Origin: Alitta virens
Lineage: Eukaryota; Annelida; Polychaeta; Phyllodocida; Nereididae
Length of the DNA: 64,000 nt
Direction of reading: 5' to 3'
Assembly (NCBI GenBank): GCA_932294295.1
Contig: OW028581.1
Span: 13,490,162 to 13,554,161, forward strand
Shown: piece by piece, positions 46,801-57,510 of the stretch
Position numbering within the stretch: the first letter of the stretch is position 1
How the letters are laid out: each line of letters opens with the position of its first letter
Notes under the pieces: generated by a model
Seen by the model: the letters and a program-made list of their open reading frames with translations, nothing else
Told to the model about the DNA's origin: nothing
Database searches by the model: none
Position numbers and translations under genes: made by a program

Positions 46801-48165
46801 GGAAGTACAATGCCCATTATTGGTTGCCCTTATGGGAAGTAACAGATGGGCATACTGTTGCCTTTTTGAGGAAGTAACAGGCTAGTTTGTGGTTGCCACT
46901 TTTAGCTGATTAGAGGGCTGTGCTTAATGATTTATAATTGAAAATTGTTTAAACTGATTCATTGGTCTATCTTTAAACACTAGGTACCACTGGAAATTAC
47001 CACATTCAAATTTATCTATAGAAAGTCCATACATGCCATACTCAATACTGCTTGCCCTGGTAGTGGAAGTACTTGGCAAGCTAATGGTTGCCTTATTAAC
47101 AGATTAAGTAACAGGAGAATTTGTGGCTGCCACTGTCCAAGGAGTATGTCTGATTATTAATAATTGCACTTTTTTTAGATGCATTGGTCTTTCTCCAGAC
47201 ACATGGTAAACTTGGGCATTGTCAAAGACTAGGAACCAATCAAAACTCTTTGTATACTGGAAGCAGTTGTATAAGTGTGGCACTCGCAAAATATAACATC
47301 ATACAGGGTTTCAGTAATTTTTCTCCCTTAAGGAAGCAAAATGCTATTTTTATTCTTTCCATTATCAGAGGAGTAGACAAAAGATACAATGATGTACTCA
47401 TAGAAATGCTCAACATCTAGTTAATTCTGTAGTTATGGCAGGTGACATGCATGAAATTAATACTCGTCTGGCAAATTCATTAATTGTTGTATTACTAGAA
47501 TATCAAACTCAAATGTACAAAAGGTCTTTCATATATAGAGCATCAGTTGCTTGGAATCTACTGCCAGAGAGCTTAAAAAACTGTGATACTAATGATAGCT
47601 TCAAAACTGGAGCAAAGTTGTACTTTCATGATTTTATGTTATAGTTTATTTTAATCCTTGTTTTTAATGGGCCGCTTGCAAAAACGGTTTTTTACCGAAG
47701 TGTTTTACCCATGTAAAATATTTTCAAAATAAAAAATGTAACAGAACACAACAGTCAACATTTTATGTCTGAATGTCTCAGGAATAGCCAACTTGTGTAA
47801 CTATTTAATGGAAATCCAGCTTAATTTATGTTATACATAGTGGTAGATGACAGTGATTAAGTAGTGATCTAGGTCAGTCTGGTTGCTGCAGACTAGAAAT
47901 AAGTGTACTATGTTGTATTGTTACAACTATGGTGAACATAGATATATCATGGACCTCTATCATATCAGAGTCTATATTTAGTAGCATTTACCATAAACAG
48001 CACTCCATTAGTTTCACTGGTAATAAGCAGCTACTTTAACTGTTAAGTGCATTGGCTATATTTACAATTTTAGGTCAGACAGAATTGGTTACATACTGCA
48101 ATTGCATGTAAATTTTTTGCTTTTTCAGAATAATGGACCTAGAAAAGATACACTTGCTACGTTAA
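43814..48165 (+). CDS. Possible small protein in the spliced unit, unknown
   Basis: ATG at 43814 opens 77 codons in exon 43804-44045. The last base G joins exon 44320-44368 in phase and AG joins exon 48129 in phase, ending at TAA 48163-48165. The total is 105 residues. It is strongly basic and hydrophilic, with TMIDRPKLHKQRMSRNHDK, ITFDDYGAPDII and GYIPNCTPRTSRHQQ as recognisable words. No membrane segment or known domain is seen. A TGA lies upstream in frame within the same exon, which supports this ATG as the start. I do not recognise the family. Confidence 0.3.
44510..47110. repeat. Tandem array, unit 277 or 305 bp, about 8 copies
   Basis: The landmark TACTCGGCTAGCTATTGGTT (or a close variant) falls at about 44779, 45084, 45361, 45666, 45943, 46220, 46497, 46774 and 47073. 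Steps are 305, 277, 305, 277, 277, 277, 277 and 299. The long form has about 28 extra bases (TTCTATCTTTAAACACAAAG). The first and last units are more diverged. No stable ORF runs through it. Confidence 0.95.
47330..47745 (+). mobile_element. 3' end of a non-LTR retrotransposon (LINE)
   Basis: The ORF 47435-47644 ends KRSFIYRASVAWNLLPESL then KNCDTNDSFKTGAKLYF. This is the C-terminal pattern of reverse-transcriptase ORFs of CR1/L2/jockey-like LINEs (FxYRxxxxWNxLP...SFK). The 3' tail after the stop (TGGGCCGCTTGCAAAAACGG, ACCCATGTAAAAT, AATAAA) is also typical. It is 5'-truncated, as most LINE copies are. Confidence 0.65.
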
Positions 48166-49279
48166 CACCTTGCAAAGAACTTGAATGGAAGACGAAGGTT
48201 ATACACACCAGGAAGAAACATCCTCATCATCAGTCTCCCCAATGATGAAAACACAAAAGACAGCGACTGACATGCAAAAAAGTTCATTGCCTCCACAGAG
48301 TGCAACGTTGGTCCTGAACAAGCAACATTAGTAAGTCATCCTTAAAAATTGTTTTGGATTTAAAAAACCCCCTATTGTATCCGAGTTGTTTAAGTTCTTA
48401 TTTTGAGTGTGATTATGATAGGAAGCAAATCTAATACAAATGTAAATGTGCTCCTTGCAAACAGGCTGACTGTATGTTGCATTTCACTCATAGTAAAAGC
48501 TCAAGATGAGTGAAGAACAGCTAATGATTTATTCTACCTGGCAGCTAAAGTTTGTTCAGTATGAAATTTTTTGTACCTGTTGCATTAATATTTTAGATGT
48601 TTACATAATGCTTGTTTTATTCTGTTAACAGTAAGTTACATTGGACAACAAACTTCAACTTACAGTGGATTACCAAGACAAAAACAGGTATTTTGACTAA
48701 TTTGGTAGTGCTGGTTCCAAATTTGAGGTGTTGTGCATATATGTCAAAATTTTCAAATTTTTTAACAATTTCTCTTCTTATTTTTTATATATTTTAACAA
48801 ACCCATGAAATAAATATGTTTCGGACAAGTTTGTAACACTCGCTATCACTCTGCAACTGCTGTATGCCTGTGTAACTGCTGTGGTACAATTTTAATCACA
48901 TATGATCTCTTAAATCCATCAAACAGAGATTCTCAACAAATAAAATTTAACGACCAGTAAAGATATATAATATATAATTATGGTAATTCTCTCTATGTAG
49001 TGCAGCTACTTGCATTCATTATTACCCTTGGCAAAAACATTTGTCAAAGGTGTTGTAGTCACTTTGCTGGAAATTTGTCGGTAAGCTGGAGCAGAACCCT
49101 GACACTTCAGCACCTACATGCATTGAACTTTTTCATTGTATGTCTAAAATATTTGTGTCTTTGGAAGAGTGATGGAGAGTGTAACAAGCTCGTCTAAACA
49201 TAAATCCAGCAAAATTTCCCACTTAAAAACACTTATTGGCATAACAGGGACAATATTTCGGGGTTGGTTAAGTACAGTA

Positions 49280-50205
49280 AAGTTATTATGCAAATACGTA
49301 AATGTATGATTATTGTGGATATCTTTTGAGTGGATTGTCCAAATCATTCAATCGTCAGACATATCAGGCACATGAAAGAGAGAAAACCTTCTGCAAATTT
49401 CAGTCATTTTTGTCTTTTCAAAGGAATGTTACAAACAAAACTTTGAAAAATGGCTGTCTGATGTTACTATGCAAGGCAAGTTTTATAGCCTAAAAAGCCA
49501 AAATTGTGATACCATGTGCAGGACTTACGACCAGAAACACCATTTTAGAATCATTCACATGAATCAATGTTTTTCCAAGTATAAATAAGTCCCTAGCATA
49601 AAACTAGCTCCTTGGAGGGGGCTGATGACTTGGTCTCCATCAACGCCTGGTCTGAACCCCACCAAATATAAAGTCACAAGCAAAAGAAAAAAAAGGATCT
49701 GCACATGGCTTCATACTAATGCCAGAGTATACTGGACCTGTTGGATGCCCTTTAAATTTGTTTTGAGGTCCAGCCCAAGAAACCACAGTGCCTCTACAAG
49801 TTTTATTGTTTAAAAAGATATCATTAAGAATAAAAAAAACCTTAGTCAGGGATTTATTTGTTTTCTAAAATAAAAATAAAATAAAAATCTGAAATGTTTC
49901 TGGTTATAATTCTAGCTCATGGTTTCACAATTTTGGCTTTTTAGGCCATAAAAATTGCCTTGCATAATAACATCAGACAGCCATTTTTCACATTCCTTTG
50001 AAGAGACAAAAAGGACTGCAAATTTGCAGAAGGCATTCTCTCTTTCGTGTGTTAAAGGAATGTTACAAACAAAACTGAAAAATGGCTGTCTAATGTTACT
50101 ATGCAAGGCAAGTTTTATAGCCAAAAAGCCAAAATTGTCTGATGATTGAATGATTTGGACAATCTACTCAGAAGATATTCACAATAATCATATTTGTATA
50201 ATATA
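49280..50205 (+). mobile_element. Decayed Tc1/mariner-like element in a long inverted repeat
   Basis: The arm 49287-49515 is largely repeated in reverse complement at 49925-50200. Within the right half, 49925-50050 and 50055-50140 are also inverted to each other. Between the arms, 49625-49813 reads SPSTPGLNPTKYKVTSKRKK, a worn form of the SPDLNPIE motif near the third catalytic residue of Tc1 transposases. LEGADDLVS precedes it in another frame. Several stops make it dead. Confidence 0.5.
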
Positions 50206-50749
50206 ACTCCAGATGCCCTGTATACATGCTTTGTTAATATCATTGATTTACAGAAGCGGTGGAATGATGAATAGTCTTGCAACCTCAAGATCCTGAGGTG
50301 ATAGAAATTTTGACTTCAGATTTGCAATTGGCACTAAAAATTTTGTCAAAATCATCTATTTTGTTCACTTTACTGTTCAACATTGACCAGTGTATAAGGA
50401 ACCATCATTTATATGTAGTAGCTTGCATTATCCTGCAAAAGAAAGCACCTTCCCCAATAGTTTCACCAGAATGTTCAGTCAAGTTGACTGTTTTTTTGTT
50501 TTTTTTTGCAGTGACTAAGCTTGAGACAATACATACCTCAGGTAGCCACACATTTATATCAAAACGAAATGAGTTCTTATAATACCAGAGGAGTTGAAAA
50601 TCACCTTAACACAAGCTTACCCATTAATCAATTATTTGGAAAACGTTACCTAATGCATTTTTATAGGGAATGTAAATCTTCCTTCTACATAAAAAATAAA
50701 TGATGATCTAATTGTTACGTTTCTTGTTGATTAAATTTTTTTTTTCCAG

Positions 50750-52100
50750 GGTACCTGTGATCTTAATCATAGAACAAGAAATCAACTGGAGACAAGCAAA
50801 ACTAGTGCAATAACACTTTCATTGATACACACCTCCCAGACATGGAAAGGATATCTGATTCAGTATTCATCAGAGTTGCATGTAATGTGCTTCGCGAAAT
50901 TTACATATATCTAAAGAAAATATTCATAAACTCTTTTATTCACTGTAATGTCTTGTTTTTATGTATTTGTGTTCAATAATTTTCACCATTCACATAATTA
51001 TGCATCTTGTATCTGATTAGAAATATTAAACTATAAATATTTACTGAAGATTTCGAGTTTTTGGTTGTAAATTTTTTATGTCAAAGGACAAAATGTTTGA
51101 GGCAATAAACATCATTGCCTAATAAAATGAGGCACAAAAAAAGAAATACATTAGCTCAAGTCAAAGGGTCAAAAAATAATAAAAAGAACCATAGACAGGA
51201 GTTATATGTCTCCAATTTATAAAACCTTAATCATTGAATTCATTGATATTATTACAGATCATTGGTTACTGTGCCAATTATGTAAATCAGCTTATATCCA
51301 GTACTTTGACATCCTTGAATTATCATACATGATTGGCTAAACAGCTAAATATGAATTATAAATAAAAGCAAACAGGATCATTGCATTTTTTATAGGCGAT
51401 ATCCCCGTTACTTTAAGCCTTTAGCATTATTGAAACATCTGACATATTGATTACATGTCCCCTCAAGCAATAGATGATTGCCAAATAATATAAAAGCCAG
51501 CTTGATCAGAAGCCTTTGCAATTTTATGGGAGATCTCCCCACTGATTGAACTATTACACATTTTTATGAGGTACTGCCCAAGTAATGATTGACTAATAAT
51601 ACAATAATATGAAAGTCAGAAGACTATATTTACATGGGAAATAACCCTCTTGCTTTGGCATTAAAACTTATCATCAGACAATACATAATAAAGTTCCCCC
51701 TTTAGCTATGTTAGTAATAGTTTGGCCAATGATATTTTAGCCAACATCATATTTTGGTTACCCACTATTTCAATGATTAATTAACTTGATGAAGTGCCGA
51801 GCAATGATCAGAGCATAGGTAAAAAAATATCTGGTTATTATGAAGCTTAACTGATCAGAAGCCTTCACATTTCTTGGGAGATGTATTCAAACATACTTGA
51901 ACAGGATCAGCCTCTGCAATGCTTAATTGTTTCGAATTTCTTGGGAGATATCCCCCCCTCGCTTTTGACTTAATGAGCTAATTAACTAATGATATAATAC
52001 AACAATGCCATACCCATGATGATCACTCAATGCCTATCCTCTCATCATTAAGTCTGCTCAGGCAGTTGGTGGCATGAGAGCTCCCTAGCTATCTGTGCAC
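50750..52100. other. Mostly unassigned sequence after the putative last exon
   Basis: Beyond the AATAAA at 51104 no coding signal is seen. ATGGGAGATCTCCCC-like and GGGAGATATCCCC words recur at about 51530, 51870 and 51945. Confidence 0.4.
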
Positions 52101-52109
52101 TGTTACTGC

Positions 52110-52550
52110 TGACTTTTGTTCAGTAATTTCAAGTTTCATTTCTACCTTCATTCATTTCAACTTTCATACATTAAACTTTTTCATTCCCACTTTTATTTAT
52201 TCCCACAATGCATGGTTCATTCCAACTTTCATTCATTCCTACAGTTGTTCATTCTGATTTCATTCATTCACAATCTAGTTCATTCCCACTTTTATTCATT
52301 CCTACATTAGTTCATTCCCAATTTCATTCCCAATTTCATTCATTCTAATATTGGTTCATTCCCAATTTCATTCATTTCAATTTTGGTTCATTCCCAATTT
52401 CATTTATTCCTATTTTGGTTCATTCCCACTTACATTCATATTTGTATTCATTCATTCTCACTTTCAGTCTTCATATGTTCACTCCCAGTTTCATTCATTC
52501 CTTCCCTTTTTCATTCCAACCTTTCATTTATTCCTATAGTTTGTTCAGTC
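52110..52550. repeat. Degenerate (TTCATTCC)n tract, second locus
   Basis: TTCATTCCCAATTTCATTCA and similar words. The ORFs MVHSQFHSF... are repeat-encoded. Confidence 0.85.
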
Positions 52551-52619
52551 CACAAATCATCCCTAAAACATGACTAAATAGGCTAAGTTTACATTCATAA
52601 TCACCGTTGGATTTTGTCC

Positions 52620-52842
52620 AGAATATTATTCCATAGCCATGAGACCCCCAAAAGACACATTACACTATTTTAGACATATTAAGCATGTAGGTGCAGTGGT
52701 GTCAGAGTTCTGCTCCAGAGATGAACATTATTTTTTTTTAAACATAGCAGGCAGACATATGTTAATGTGATTATCAAAAGGCACCACTAGTCCACATAGA
52801 TAGAGTATTACTGTACACAATTTTGTTAGGGTAAGTGCATTA
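52620..52842 (-). repeat. Interspersed element fragment abutting the Gypsy element
   Basis: GCATGTAGGTGCAGTGGTGT and GGGTAAGTGCATTAGTG match the 8.5-8.7 kb region. The Gypsy integrase frame ends exactly where this repeat ends (about 52843), so one truncated or recombined with the other. Confidence 0.6.
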
Positions 52843-53402
52843 GTGGCCATAAAGGCATTGTACGATAATGGCGAATGTTGCTCTCAGACATATATCTCTT
52901 GAACTCAGCTGAAATGAATTGTGAGCCATTGTACAGAATTCCAAATCTTGCAAAGGAAGTAGCCATGAATGGTATAATACGATCAGATGTTGTTGACCAG
53001 AATATTCCAACTTCAAAATATCGGCTGTAGTAATCAACGAGTACAGCAATTGTCTCCCCACTTGGCAGGGGGCCTAACAAGTCAAACGTACACTCTTGCC
53101 AAGGGCCGCTTGGTGATAAGAGTCCTTGCCATCGGCTCTGGAACCGGTCCATCTAACTGGCAACCATAACAATTCTTGAACATTTTCTCTGCACCTTTGT
53201 CCATTTTGGGCCACCAAACTTCAGTTCTGAGTTGATTCTTTGTCTTGACCATTCCTTGGTGTCCCTCATGCGCATGCTGCACTACTTGTTTCCGCAGCAT
53301 CTTAGGGATCACAATTCTGGTGCCTCGAAGTACCAGATTCTCAAACACACAGAGTTCATCTTTGACAGGCAAACAACTCGCTACGTTTGATGTTGCTGCA
53401 AC
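52843..53402 (-). pseudogene. Gypsy integrase, truncated
   Basis: HAHEGHQGMVKTKNQLR with FKNCYGCQ makes the H2C2 zinc domain (53330-53170). The core has CTFDLLGPLPSGETI and VDYYSRYFEVG. The second catalytic block reads FGILYNGSQFIS where DNG is expected, so the aspartate is tyrosine (codon at 52933-52931). The frame ends near 52843, before the glutamate region is complete. Confidence 0.85.
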
Positions 53403-54005
53403 CATGGAGACAAGAGTAGAAGGAGTGGAAACCCGGCACGTTCAAAGGTTCAGTCAGCATCTCAGATGATGTTTAAAAGATCTGTGAAATTTCAGTTTAC
53501 CTTGTGTATCACCCCTTTTATTACCACAAATCACCCACTAAATGACCGTCACATACCTGATTGTGGCACTCAGGTTATGATGATACACCCTTGTTGCATT
53601 GACCTTGTATTGAAAACCCTCCAAGTTTACTATATTCCTAAAGTTATGATACATTCAGCTAAATTCAGAGATAATACAAGGTTTTAATAATTTATCTTTT
53701 TAACTATGTGTGAAAGGAATTGTTGTTTATATTTTGATGCACGGCATTAAAAGGGGGGGTTTTCTAGGAGGAATCAAAGAGAGGCCAGGGAAACCTTTTC
53801 CCTCTCCGAGACACTGATTGGATGAAAGACATGCTGCCAACTATAAAACCGCCAATAAAAGTGGGGGATGAACCCGCCAAATAAGAAACATAGTCAAATC
53901 CAGTGCAAATCCAATGCTTTTCTAGGGCAGTTAATGACCAGAAAGCCATAAAATCGAATTACGTGTGACGAAAAGAGTTTCCACTCCTTCTACTCTTGTC
54001 TCCAC
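53403..54005. mobile_element. 603-bp MITE inserted in the Gypsy element
   Basis: Terminal inverted repeats of 30 bp with one mismatch. The left end starts CATGGAGACAAGAGTAGAAG; the right end, in reverse complement, starts CGTGGAGACAAGAGTAGAAG. The target duplication GCTGCAAC is at 53395-53402 and 54006-54013. There is no ORF with transposase motifs. Eight-base duplication suggests mobilisation by a hAT-type enzyme, although the ends differ from the hAT at 36292. It separates RNase H from integrase, which are otherwise collinear. Confidence 0.9.
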
Positions 54006-54035
54006 GCTGCAACCGAATTCCCACTCACTATATCT

Positions 54036-54767
54036 TCAGCTGAAGCATGTTGTAGCTCCTCCATCGACAGTGCACACAGTAATTAGCTGAGCGCCATCGA
54101 CAGTTTCCTGTTTGGTTTGAGTCTTAGCAGTGTTCAAACGAGATAAGCAGTCTGCTATGTTAGTCTTGCCAGGGCGATACACCACTTTCGTGTCATAAGC
54201 TTGTAGCCGCAAGACCCGGTGTTCGATCCTTGCAGGTGGTTTGGACTTAGGGCTAAAAATATTTTCCAACGGTTTTTGATCAGTCTCCAATTCAAATGTT
54301 AGTCCATACAAGTACAGACTGAACCTTTCACATGCCCAAACCAAAGGTAGACTTTCCTTTTCAGTCTGACTGTAGTGGCGTTCAACATCCGTCAGGCTGC
54401 CCGAAGCGTTCGATACCACTCTCCAGAAATTGTCCTGAAATTGGGTAAGCACTGCACCTAGTGCAAATGGAGGTGCACCTGCAATAACAATAGTCTTCAC
54501 ATCAGTCCTGAAGTAAGCTGAAGTCCTGGCATTTGTCATGTACTGTTTCAGTTTCTCAAAAGCTGCTTGTTGCATAGAACCCCAAGTGAACTTCACATTC
54601 CTCCTGCACAGTTTCTGAATCGGTTCTGCAAATGACGTATAGTTAGGCATGAACCTTGAGCAATATTGTAACAAGCCCAGAAGCGATTTCACTTCACTAA
54701 CACAAGTTGTTGGTGGAGCATTTCCAAATAGCTTCCACTTTCTCATCACTAGGTGAGACTCCTTCAC
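54036..54767 (-). pseudogene. Gypsy RNase H
   Basis: An open frame of 243 codons: FMPNYTSFAEPIQKLCRRNV and FTWGSMQQAAFEKLK (connection), then IAGAPPFALGAVLTQFQ. The family normally has DASP here, so the first catalytic aspartate is lost. It continues SQTEKESLPLVWACERF, ETDQKPLENIF and PARIEHRVLRLQAYD, ending with GKTNIADCLSRL. The reading is otherwise clean up to the MITE. Confidence 0.88.
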
Positions 54768-54789
54768 TTGTCAACTGATGACCAAAGAA

Positions 54790-55499
54790 GTTTGTTGATA
54801 CGAAAGTGACACTTGATCTTGTTTACAGTAAGTCCCACATTTGACAATCGCTCAAATATATTTCTCAGTTTCTGATCAGGTTCATGCACATTTCGACCAA
54901 ACACTATAATACCATCAGCGATATTAGCAGCATCTTCGCCACACTTTGCGAGGACATCTCTAATGATCTGCTGGTATTTTTAAGGAGCTGAGCTGATTCC
55001 AAACATCAATCTGCGATAACGATACCTCGATGTGTCACGAACGTTATGTGTTGGCTCTCAGGTGTTAGCTCAATTTGATGAAAATCCATTTTAAGATCGA
55101 TTTTGCTAAACATTGTCGCTTGGGTAAGATCTACGAGAAGATCGTCAATCGTAGGGATGGGGTGGCATTCACAAATGATAGCAGTGTTTGTCGCATATCC
55201 ACACAAATATCATCACCTTGGGCACAACTACCAATGGCGAAACCCATCCAGTCGGACCTCTTCAATAATCCCACTAGTAACTCATCCAGTTTCTTGTAAA
55301 CTTTCTCTCGCAACCCAAACGATACGTGTTGTAACGGTTGAGCCACTGGTCGTGCACTCTCATCGATTAGCAACATTAACTGATAGTCTTTCAAAAGTCC
55401 AACACCATCAAAAAATTGAGAAAATTCCTCCTCAAACCCATTCACCTCTGCCAGGCCAACTCTGAGCATTCCAAGCAATTCAGAAGTTTCTTTGCACAA
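54790..55499 (-). pseudogene. Gypsy reverse transcriptase, broken
   Basis: The N-terminal part (55499-55131) has GVGLLKDYQLMLLIDESARP and VAQPLQHVSFGLREKVYKKL. A shifted frame (55206-55006) has ECHPIPTIDDLLVDL and FSKIDLKMDFHQIEL. A third has ANIADGIIVFGRNVHE (about 54880-54930). The expected DD at the catalytic site reads DG (codons at 54916-54911). Confidence 0.88.
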
Positions 55500-55558
55500 T
55501 ATGGGCCTCTTTGTCTATCGAAAATTTGGCTTGACATATCTGCCCTGTTTCCACACAC

Positions 55559-55837
55559 TCAATGTCCAGTAATCGCTCCAATCACTGTTGGTTCATAATG
55601 GTCCAGACATTTGTTGATTTTCCTAGTTTCACATTTGATACGCTTAGCTTTTAGGCTTTTCCAAGTGGTTTTGCTAATCACATTCCTGTTAGACCCAGAG
55701 TCAATGAGTACATTATCAACAGTTACCCCACCAATGATTTGTGTCACCCCAGCACTGGGGACTATAGCACACAGTGAAAACACATAATCATCATCTTCAC
55801 CAACATAGTCATATTCACAAACAGAGTAGTCAGTCAC
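55559..55837 (-). pseudogene. Gypsy aspartic protease
   Basis: The frame contains GVTVDNVLIDSGSNRNVISK, with the DSG active-site motif of retroelement proteases, followed by TTWKSLKAKRIKC. The active site is intact here. Confidence 0.8.
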
Positions 55838-55862
55838 CTGTTCACTTTGCGACCTCGAGTCT

Positions 55863-56640
55863 TCAGTATCTCATCCCTCTCTCTCTCTGGGAATTTCGTT
55901 TATTCGATTGGGGTTGCGGGCGTCTGTTGAAGGATTGGCATTGTTGTCGTACCTGATACGCTTTTGGGCACTTCACTTTAAAATGTCCCACTTGACCACA
56001 CACTGCACAAGTCTCACGGGCAGGACAAGAACTGTCCAAGGCCACATGCCCATGACTGCCACAAACGTAGCAAACGACATGAAGATAAGAAGCACTAGTA
56101 CTACTTCCTCCATGTTGCAGTATTCCACGTCCGCACACTGAATTAATCCCACAAGCACCGTCTGTACTACAGTTCACTGGCTGTTGAAAAGCTCAATTGC
56201 CTGTCGACGGCCTCAAATGCGCGTAATATTTACAGGACATCATCGTCTCCAGAAATTTCCGATGTGGTTCACTGGAACAGCATGAATCCATAACCTGGTC
56301 ATGTATGGCATCAATCTCATTGTAGTAATCACAAGTTGCCACAGCTTTCCAAATTCGGCAAACGTACTGCCCAACAGTCTTATCTGGGGATTGATGCATA
56401 TGACGAAATTTCTTGGGTTCAAATGGTAAGTTCACTTTTGGCAGAAAATATTGTCTAGCACTTTAAGCGAGTCATAAAAGTTTTGTCAGCATTTTTTGTT
56501 TATGTGTAATAATCTTGTACACCTTTGCCGGCTTCATAAAGCTTGTTTTTTGCTGTCATCCGTTATTTTACGGCTATGTAGAAATACTTGAAACGATCGT
56601 TTCCACTTCAGCCATCCAGTGGCCATGGTGGAAATAAATA
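55863..56640 (-). pseudogene. Gypsy gag remnant with zinc knuckles
   Basis: MATGWLKWKRSFQVF (56623 region) is the gag N-terminal motif. The frame 56435-56193 continues with HQSPDKTVGQYVCR and DQVMDSCCS. Two zinc knuckles follow at about 56085-55975: one C-x2-C-x4-H-x6-C (atypical) and one canonical C-x2-C-x4-H-x4-C in CAVCGQVGHFKVKC. There are stops between the frames. Confidence 0.8.
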
Positions 56641-56999
56641 TAAACCAGAGCCAGAGGAAGCACTTACTACAGTCGTGGATCCTGCACTGGACATTGTTGC
56701 GGTCAACCCTGAACCACATGGTTGTCATATTGGAAGAAGTCGTCATAGACATTTTGTCTCTTTTTGGGCTGGTCAACAATGCGTATGTGACTACGAACTC
56801 ACAAAGTCGAAATTCAGCTCCCACAGCTTTTGAAAACATCACACACTTATTCCATAATTTCAGTAAAGTCCCATTTGTCCAAATCTTTATCCTAGTCGCC
56901 AATGTAATAATTACAACCGAGTCTTCATGCTTTTTTACACTTTATTTGGATCCAATTCCAAATGCTACACACGTTGACAGCTTTTGCCCCTTTTTCCAC

Positions 57000-57126
57000 T
57001 AGGTGGCGTACTAGTACAGAACACTATACAGCTATCTTTCTATCTAGCTGTCTAGCTATCTAGCTAGCTATTATCAGTCCAGTCAGTCCGTCAGTGTACC
57101 AGTATATCTGAGTACCTATCTATCTA
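57000..57126. repeat. (CTAT/CTAG)n microsatellite
   Basis: CTATCTTTCTATCTAGCTGT and related tetramers, then CAGTCCAGTCAGTCCGTCAG. Confidence 0.8.
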
Positions 57127-57510
57127 TGTAAACATAGGCTACGCTGCAGCTGAACCCTCAGCAAATCTCACATAGCACACAGGCATCATTAAAATTTGTT
57201 CAGGTTTGTCCGACAGGCACGAGGGCGGGTGTTGCACTTTCAGAACTCTAACACACATTTCTGTTTCTAGAGCACTTACCCTTATGACATTTTATACAGT
57301 AACACTTTATAAGGCCTAGCGGTGCCTTGTGATAGCCACACTGACATATCTCGGCTATGTTTTACCAAATTTGGAAAAATATTATTTCTTGAGTGTTTGT
57401 ATAGTGTGTGCGATGAACCGAAATAATTGCCACTTGGCCTACATAGCCTGTTACGCAATGCTTATTAGAATCCAAGGTGTCCTATTTGTTCAACTCTGAA
57501 TTTTTAAGGT
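57127..57510 (+). repeat. Interspersed element left arm
   Basis: Starts ACATAGGCTACGCTGCAGC and runs through CACTTACCCTTATGACATTT to CCTGTTACGCAATGCTTATT. It keeps only the left end. Confidence 0.65.

Larger units (their letters stand above)
41043..51109 (+). ncRNA. Putative spliced transcription unit of short exons
   Basis: Exon-like blocks with good acceptors and donors on + follow one another: 41043-41079, 43804-44045, 44320-44368, 48129-48330, 48632-48687, 50254-50297 and 50750 onward, with AATAAA at 51104-51109. Examples are TTCTGCAG/TTGG then GAG/GTAAGT, and TTTTTCAG/AATA then TTA/GTAAGT. A short frame (43814-48165) can be joined across three of them. It may be a small coding gene with a long 3' untranslated region, or a non-coding RNA. 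Later exons have stops in all useful frames. The chain is inferred by eye and some exons may be chance. Confidence 0.3.
52843..56700 (-). mobile_element. Gypsy-type LTR retrotransposon remnant (mag/K02A2.6-like)
   Basis: On the minus strand from 56.7 to 52.8 kb the order is gag, zinc knuckles, protease, reverse transcriptase, RNase H, integrase, as in Gypsy elements. Frames shift between blocks and several catalytic residues are changed: the reverse-transcriptase DD is DG, the first RNase H aspartate is glycine, and the second integrase aspartate is tyrosine. A 603-bp MITE splits RNase H from integrase. The integrase end is cut off and no LTRs are seen, so this is a dead internal fragment. 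Confidence 0.9.

Noticed and set aside
50277..50703. ORFs ending VENHLNTSLPINQLFGKRYL as a LINE C-terminus
   Set aside because: Only a faint likeness to reverse-transcriptase tails; no second motif or typical 3' end was seen.
56534..57002. ORFs of 122 and 127 codons over the gag start
   Set aside because: The + strand ORF is a shadow of the Gypsy gag on minus, and the minus ORF holds gag words only at its end.
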